This document shows positions 61,738 to 64,000 of a stretch of 64,000 bases of DNA, piece by piece (position 1 is the first letter of the stretch; each line of letters opens with the position of its first letter). A program made the translations under genes and the position numbers. Under the pieces are notes generated by a model. That model was not told the DNA's origin, did no database searches, and was given only the letters and a program-made list of their open reading frames with translations. The stretch spans positions 1-64,000 of the forward strand of contig JAOAGY010000010.1 in NCBI GenBank assembly GCA_026415505.1. The letters are read 5' to 3'. The stretch is from Chlorobiota bacterium (GTDB taxonomy: Bacteria; Bacteroidota; Ignavibacteria; Kapaibacteriales; NICIL-2).

Positions 61738-62241
61738 ATGGCACGAGCGAAAGTCTCGCAATTGAACTTGAACGATAAACTCGTCAGTGTCTCTCGGACA
61801 GCGAAAGTCGTCAAAGGCGGTCGCCGCTTTAGCTTTTCGGCGCTGGTGGTCGTCGGCGATGGGCAGGGTCACGTCGGCTACGGTTTAGGGAAAGCCGGCG
61901 AAGTCGTCGATGCTGTCCAGAAAGCGACCGAAGCAGCGAAAAAGAATGTCGTGCACGTGCAACTGCATGGTTCGACGATCCCGCACGAAGTTTTTGCCAA
62001 GTACGGTGCGGCAAAAGTGCTGCTTCGTCCGGCTGCGCCCGGTACCGGTATCATCGCTGCAGGCGGGGTACGGGCTGTCCTCGAAATGGTCGGCGTTCAT
62101 GACGTGTTGACGAAATCGCTCGGTTCGTCCAATCCGCACAACGTTATCAAAGCGACGATCCGCGCGCTCGAACAGCTCGAAGACGTCACATCCGTCGCCG
62201 CACGGCGAGGTATCTCGGTCGAAAAAGTGCTCAACGGCTAA
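61738..62241 (+). CDS. rpsE: 30S ribosomal protein S5
   Basis: S5 lies at the back of the decoding site and contributes to accuracy. The 167 residues contain [89 protein letters not shown], the classic family motifs. Its stop codon overlaps an ATG used or nearly used by rpmD (TAATG). Confidence 0.98.
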   Translation: MARAKVSQLNLNDKLVSVSRTAKVVKGGRRFSFSALVVVGDGQGHVGYGLGKAGEVVDAVQKATEAAKKNVVHVQLHGSTIPHEVFAKYGAAKVLLRPAAPGTGIIAAGGVRAVLEMVGVHDVLTKSLGSSNPHNVIKATIRALEQLEDVTSVAARRGISVEKVLNG

Positions 62242-62252
62242 TGTCGGTAGCT

Positions 62253-62459
62253 ATGGCAAAAATTCGCATCACACAGATTCGCAGCGTCATTGACTCGAAA
62301 GAGCAGCACAAACGAATCATCCGTGCGCTCGGACTCGGACGCCCGAAGTACTGGGTCGTTCACAACGATACACCGCAAATACGCGGTATGATAGCGAAGG
62401 TCTCGCATCTGGTGCGCGTCGAAGAACTTTCCAACGGTACCCATGAAGCACATCGGTAA
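62253..62459 (+). CDS. rpmD: 50S ribosomal protein L30
   Basis: Small large-subunit protein. The 68 residues start MAKIRITQIRSVIDSKEQHKRIIRALGLGRPKYWVVHNDTPQIRGMIAKVSHLVRVEE, matching L30 with a short extra tail. ATG 62241, overlapping the rpsE stop as TAATG, would add four residues and is an equally possible start. The 3' end overlaps rplO by 17 bases. Confidence 0.95.
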   Translation: MAKIRITQIRSVIDSKEQHKRIIRALGLGRPKYWVVHNDTPQIRGMIAKVSHLVRVEELSNGTHEAHR

Positions 62460-62901
62460 TCTTTCGTATGCTCCGCGATCGCGCAAAGCGCGCAAGCGAA
62501 TCGGACGCGGCGAAGGCTCCGGTCACGGTGGCACTTCCACGCGCGGACACAAAGGGCATCAGTCCCGCGGTAATCATCGCTACAAACGGAACTTCGAGGG
62601 TGGGCAGATGCCCTTGTCGCGCCGCATCCCGAAGTTCGGCTTCGTCAATGTGTTCCGCACCGAATATCAAGTGATCAACGTCGGACGACTCGACGAACTG
62701 GCGCGAGAGGGACGCATCGGGACAGAGGTCACGCCGGAAACGCTCTACCGCGTCGGCGCGATCTCCAACCGAAACGTGCCTGTCAAAATTCTGGGCGATG
62801 GAGAGCTGACAGTTGCACTTGCAGTTACGGCACAGAGTTTTTCGACATCGGCGAAGGAAAAAATCCTCGCCGCCGGCGGTCGTTGTACGGTCAGCGAGTA
62901 G
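62443..62901 (+). CDS. rplO: 50S ribosomal protein L15
   Basis: Late-assembly large-subunit protein. The 152 residues show GNLSYAPRSRKARKRIGRGEGSGHGGTSTRGHKGHQSRGNHR, the glycine-rich N-terminal extension, then FEGGQMPLSRRIPKFGF and the C-terminal KILGDGELTVALAVTAQSFSTSAKEKILAAGG. It overlaps rpmD by 17 bases and precedes secY by 36. Confidence 0.97.
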   Translation: MKHIGNLSYAPRSRKARKRIGRGEGSGHGGTSTRGHKGHQSRGNHRYKRNFEGGQMPLSRRIPKFGFVNVFRTEYQVINVGRLDELAREGRIGTEVTPETLYRVGAISNRNVPVKILGDGELTVALAVTAQSFSTSAKEKILAAGGRCTVSE

Positions 62902-62937
62902 TAGTTTCGCCAGTAGCGTTACATCTTTTCAGCATTC

Positions 62938-64000
62938 ATGGCAACGGTCATCGAGACAGTCCGCAACATCTTTCGCATCGAAGAGCTTCGTCAGCGCATC
63001 GTGTTCACTGTGCTGATGCTCGTCGTGGTGCGGATCGGAGCGCACATCACGATCCCCGGCATAAACATCGAGGCGCTCAAAGCTTCGACGGCGACGAGCG
63101 ATCCGAACAATCTGTTCGGACTCTACGATCTGTTCGTCGGTGGTGCCTTTCACAACGCCGCGATATTCGCGATGGGAATTATGCCGTACATTTCGGCATC
63201 CATCATCTTACAGCTTGCCGGCGTATTCGTGCCGGAGCTGATGAAGCTTCAGCGCGAAGGTGAAGAAGGGCGCCGCAAGATCAACCAGTGGACGCGCTAC
63301 CTGACCGTTTTTGTTGCTGCCATGCAAGCGATCGGGCTGAGCATCAAGCTCACAGCCACCACCTCTGGCGTCAGTGGCGGTTCGATCGTCGTCGAACCGG
63401 GACTTCTCTTTACGTTGACGGCAGTAGCGACGATGACCGCCGGAACGATCTTCCTCATGTGGATCGGCGAGCAAATTACCGAACGCGGTATCGGCAATGG
63501 TATCTCGCTCATTATCTTCATCGGCATCATCTCACGGCTTCCGGTCGCGATCCAAAACGAGCTGCAACTGATCAGTGCCGGTGCCCGCAACTGGGTCGTG
63601 GATTTGATCTTGGTGGCATTCCTCGGCGTGATTGTAGCGCTCGTCGTCCTGGTGACGCAAGGCGCACGACGCATTCCGATTCAGTACGCCAAGCGCATCG
63701 AAGGACGCAAGCAGTACGGTGGGCATACGACGTACATCCCGCTGCGTGTCAACACCGCCGGTGTGATGCCGATCATTTTCGCCTCGGCGATTTTGTTCAT
63801 TCCGAACACGATCCTGAGCTTTTTCCCAGAAAATCAAACGCTCATCAACATCGCGCATTTATTCAGCGACCGTTCGGTTCTCCATGCGGTGCTGTACGCG
63901 GCGCTGATCATCTTTTTCACGTACTTCTACACGGCGATTGCGTTCAATCCGCGCCAAGTTGCCGATGACCTGAAACGAGCGCAAGGATTCATACCGGGTG
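62938..64000 (+). CDS. secY: preprotein translocase subunit SecY (cut by window edge)
   Basis: Channel-forming subunit of the Sec translocon in the inner membrane. The visible 354 residues cover about eight transmembrane helices: IVFTVLMLVVVRIGAHITIPGIN, the plug region with NLFGLYDLFVGGAFHNAAIFAMGIMPYISASIILQL, and GEQITERGIGNGISLIIFIGI. The cytoplasmic loop RRIPIQYAKRIEGRKQYGGHTTYIPLRVNTAGVMPIIFA follows. The C-terminus lies beyond the right edge. It closes the visible spc part of the operon. Confidence 0.97.
   Translation, partial: MATVIETVRNIFRIEELRQRIVFTVLMLVVVRIGAHITIPGINIEALKASTATSDPNNLFGLYDLFVGGAFHNAAIFAMGIMPYISASIILQLAGVFVPELMKLQREGEEGRRKINQWTRYLTVFVAAMQAIGLSIKLTATTSGVSGGSIVVEPGLLFTLTAVATMTAGTIFLMWIGEQITERGIGNGISLIIFIGIISRLPVAIQNELQLISAGARNWVVDLILVAFLGVIVALVVLVTQGARRIPIQYAKRIEGRKQYGGHTTYIPLRVNTAGVMPIIFASAILFIPNTILSFFPENQTLINIAHLFSDRSVLHAVLYAALIIFFTYFYTAIAFNPRQVADDLKRAQGFIPG

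Noticed and set aside
1..64000. Mobile elements, integrases, prophage or CRISPR arrays
   Set aside because: No transposase, integrase, phage gene or regularly spaced repeat was seen on either strand; composition looks even throughout.

Overview
The window is GC-rich, densely packed bacterial chromosome with no insertion sequence, prophage or CRISPR array. Several signs point to the Bacteroidota/Chlorobi (FCB) lineage, most like the Ignavibacteria/Kapabacteria type. Two secreted proteins end in a type IX secretion (T9SS) sorting domain. Many intergenic regions carry the Bacteroidota promoter form TTG/TTTG-N19-21-TAnnTTTG. There is a kynurenine monooxygenase-nadC pair, many predicted outer-membrane barrels, and a flagellar system. 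The lineage call is inference from gene content; no phylogeny was run.

Region by region. 1-6432 is a late-flagellar block: the 5' end of a flagellin gene (minus strand, leaving the left edge) and a fliS-fliD-flaG-fliT-like-flgM-like operon, each set preceded by a good sigma-28 promoter. They flank a fluC/UspA/VWA-domain minus-strand operon. 6505-13763 holds ssb, an MCE/MlaD gene with an O-methyltransferase, a hibernation factor, a barrel protein, arginase, pdxH, an ArgD-like aminotransferase and an ARPP-1 protein. 13985-16243 is aconitase. 16269-21016 is a seven-gene minus-strand operon that looks like a nitric-oxide or nitrosative-stress module: NnrS-like and CopD-like membrane proteins, hemerythrin-DUF2249, a MIP18/PaaD-like protein, a Crp/Fnr regulator, an outer-membrane protein and a lipoprotein. 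It diverges from a DoxX gene across two abutting promoters.

21663-29019 holds a DUF2325 protein whose reading frame ends inside tRNA-Asn, a PrsW-type protease facing an M16 peptidase, an NADP-related operon (lone pntA2, DUF1844, nadK), and a glycosyltransferase behind an orphan OmpR-type regulator. 29033-48959 is mainly envelope biology: T9SS cargo, a Sel1-repeat protein, a 16-cysteine exported protein, kmo-nadC, several barrels, a PD40-OmpA lipoprotein resembling PorE, aat, two small lipoproteins, a PIG-L deacetylase and a nucleotide-sugar dehydrogenase. 49064-64000 is one uninterrupted ribosomal-protein superoperon, rpsL to secY, in which the str, S10 and spc clusters are fused behind one recognisable promoter at 48965-48997.

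Flagellar export and assembly genes, the T9SS core, the partner transhydrogenase subunits and a histidine kinase for the regulator are not in the window. Strong GGAGG ribosome-binding sites coexist with the Bacteroidota-type promoters, so several start codons could be fixed by their Shine-Dalgarno sites.
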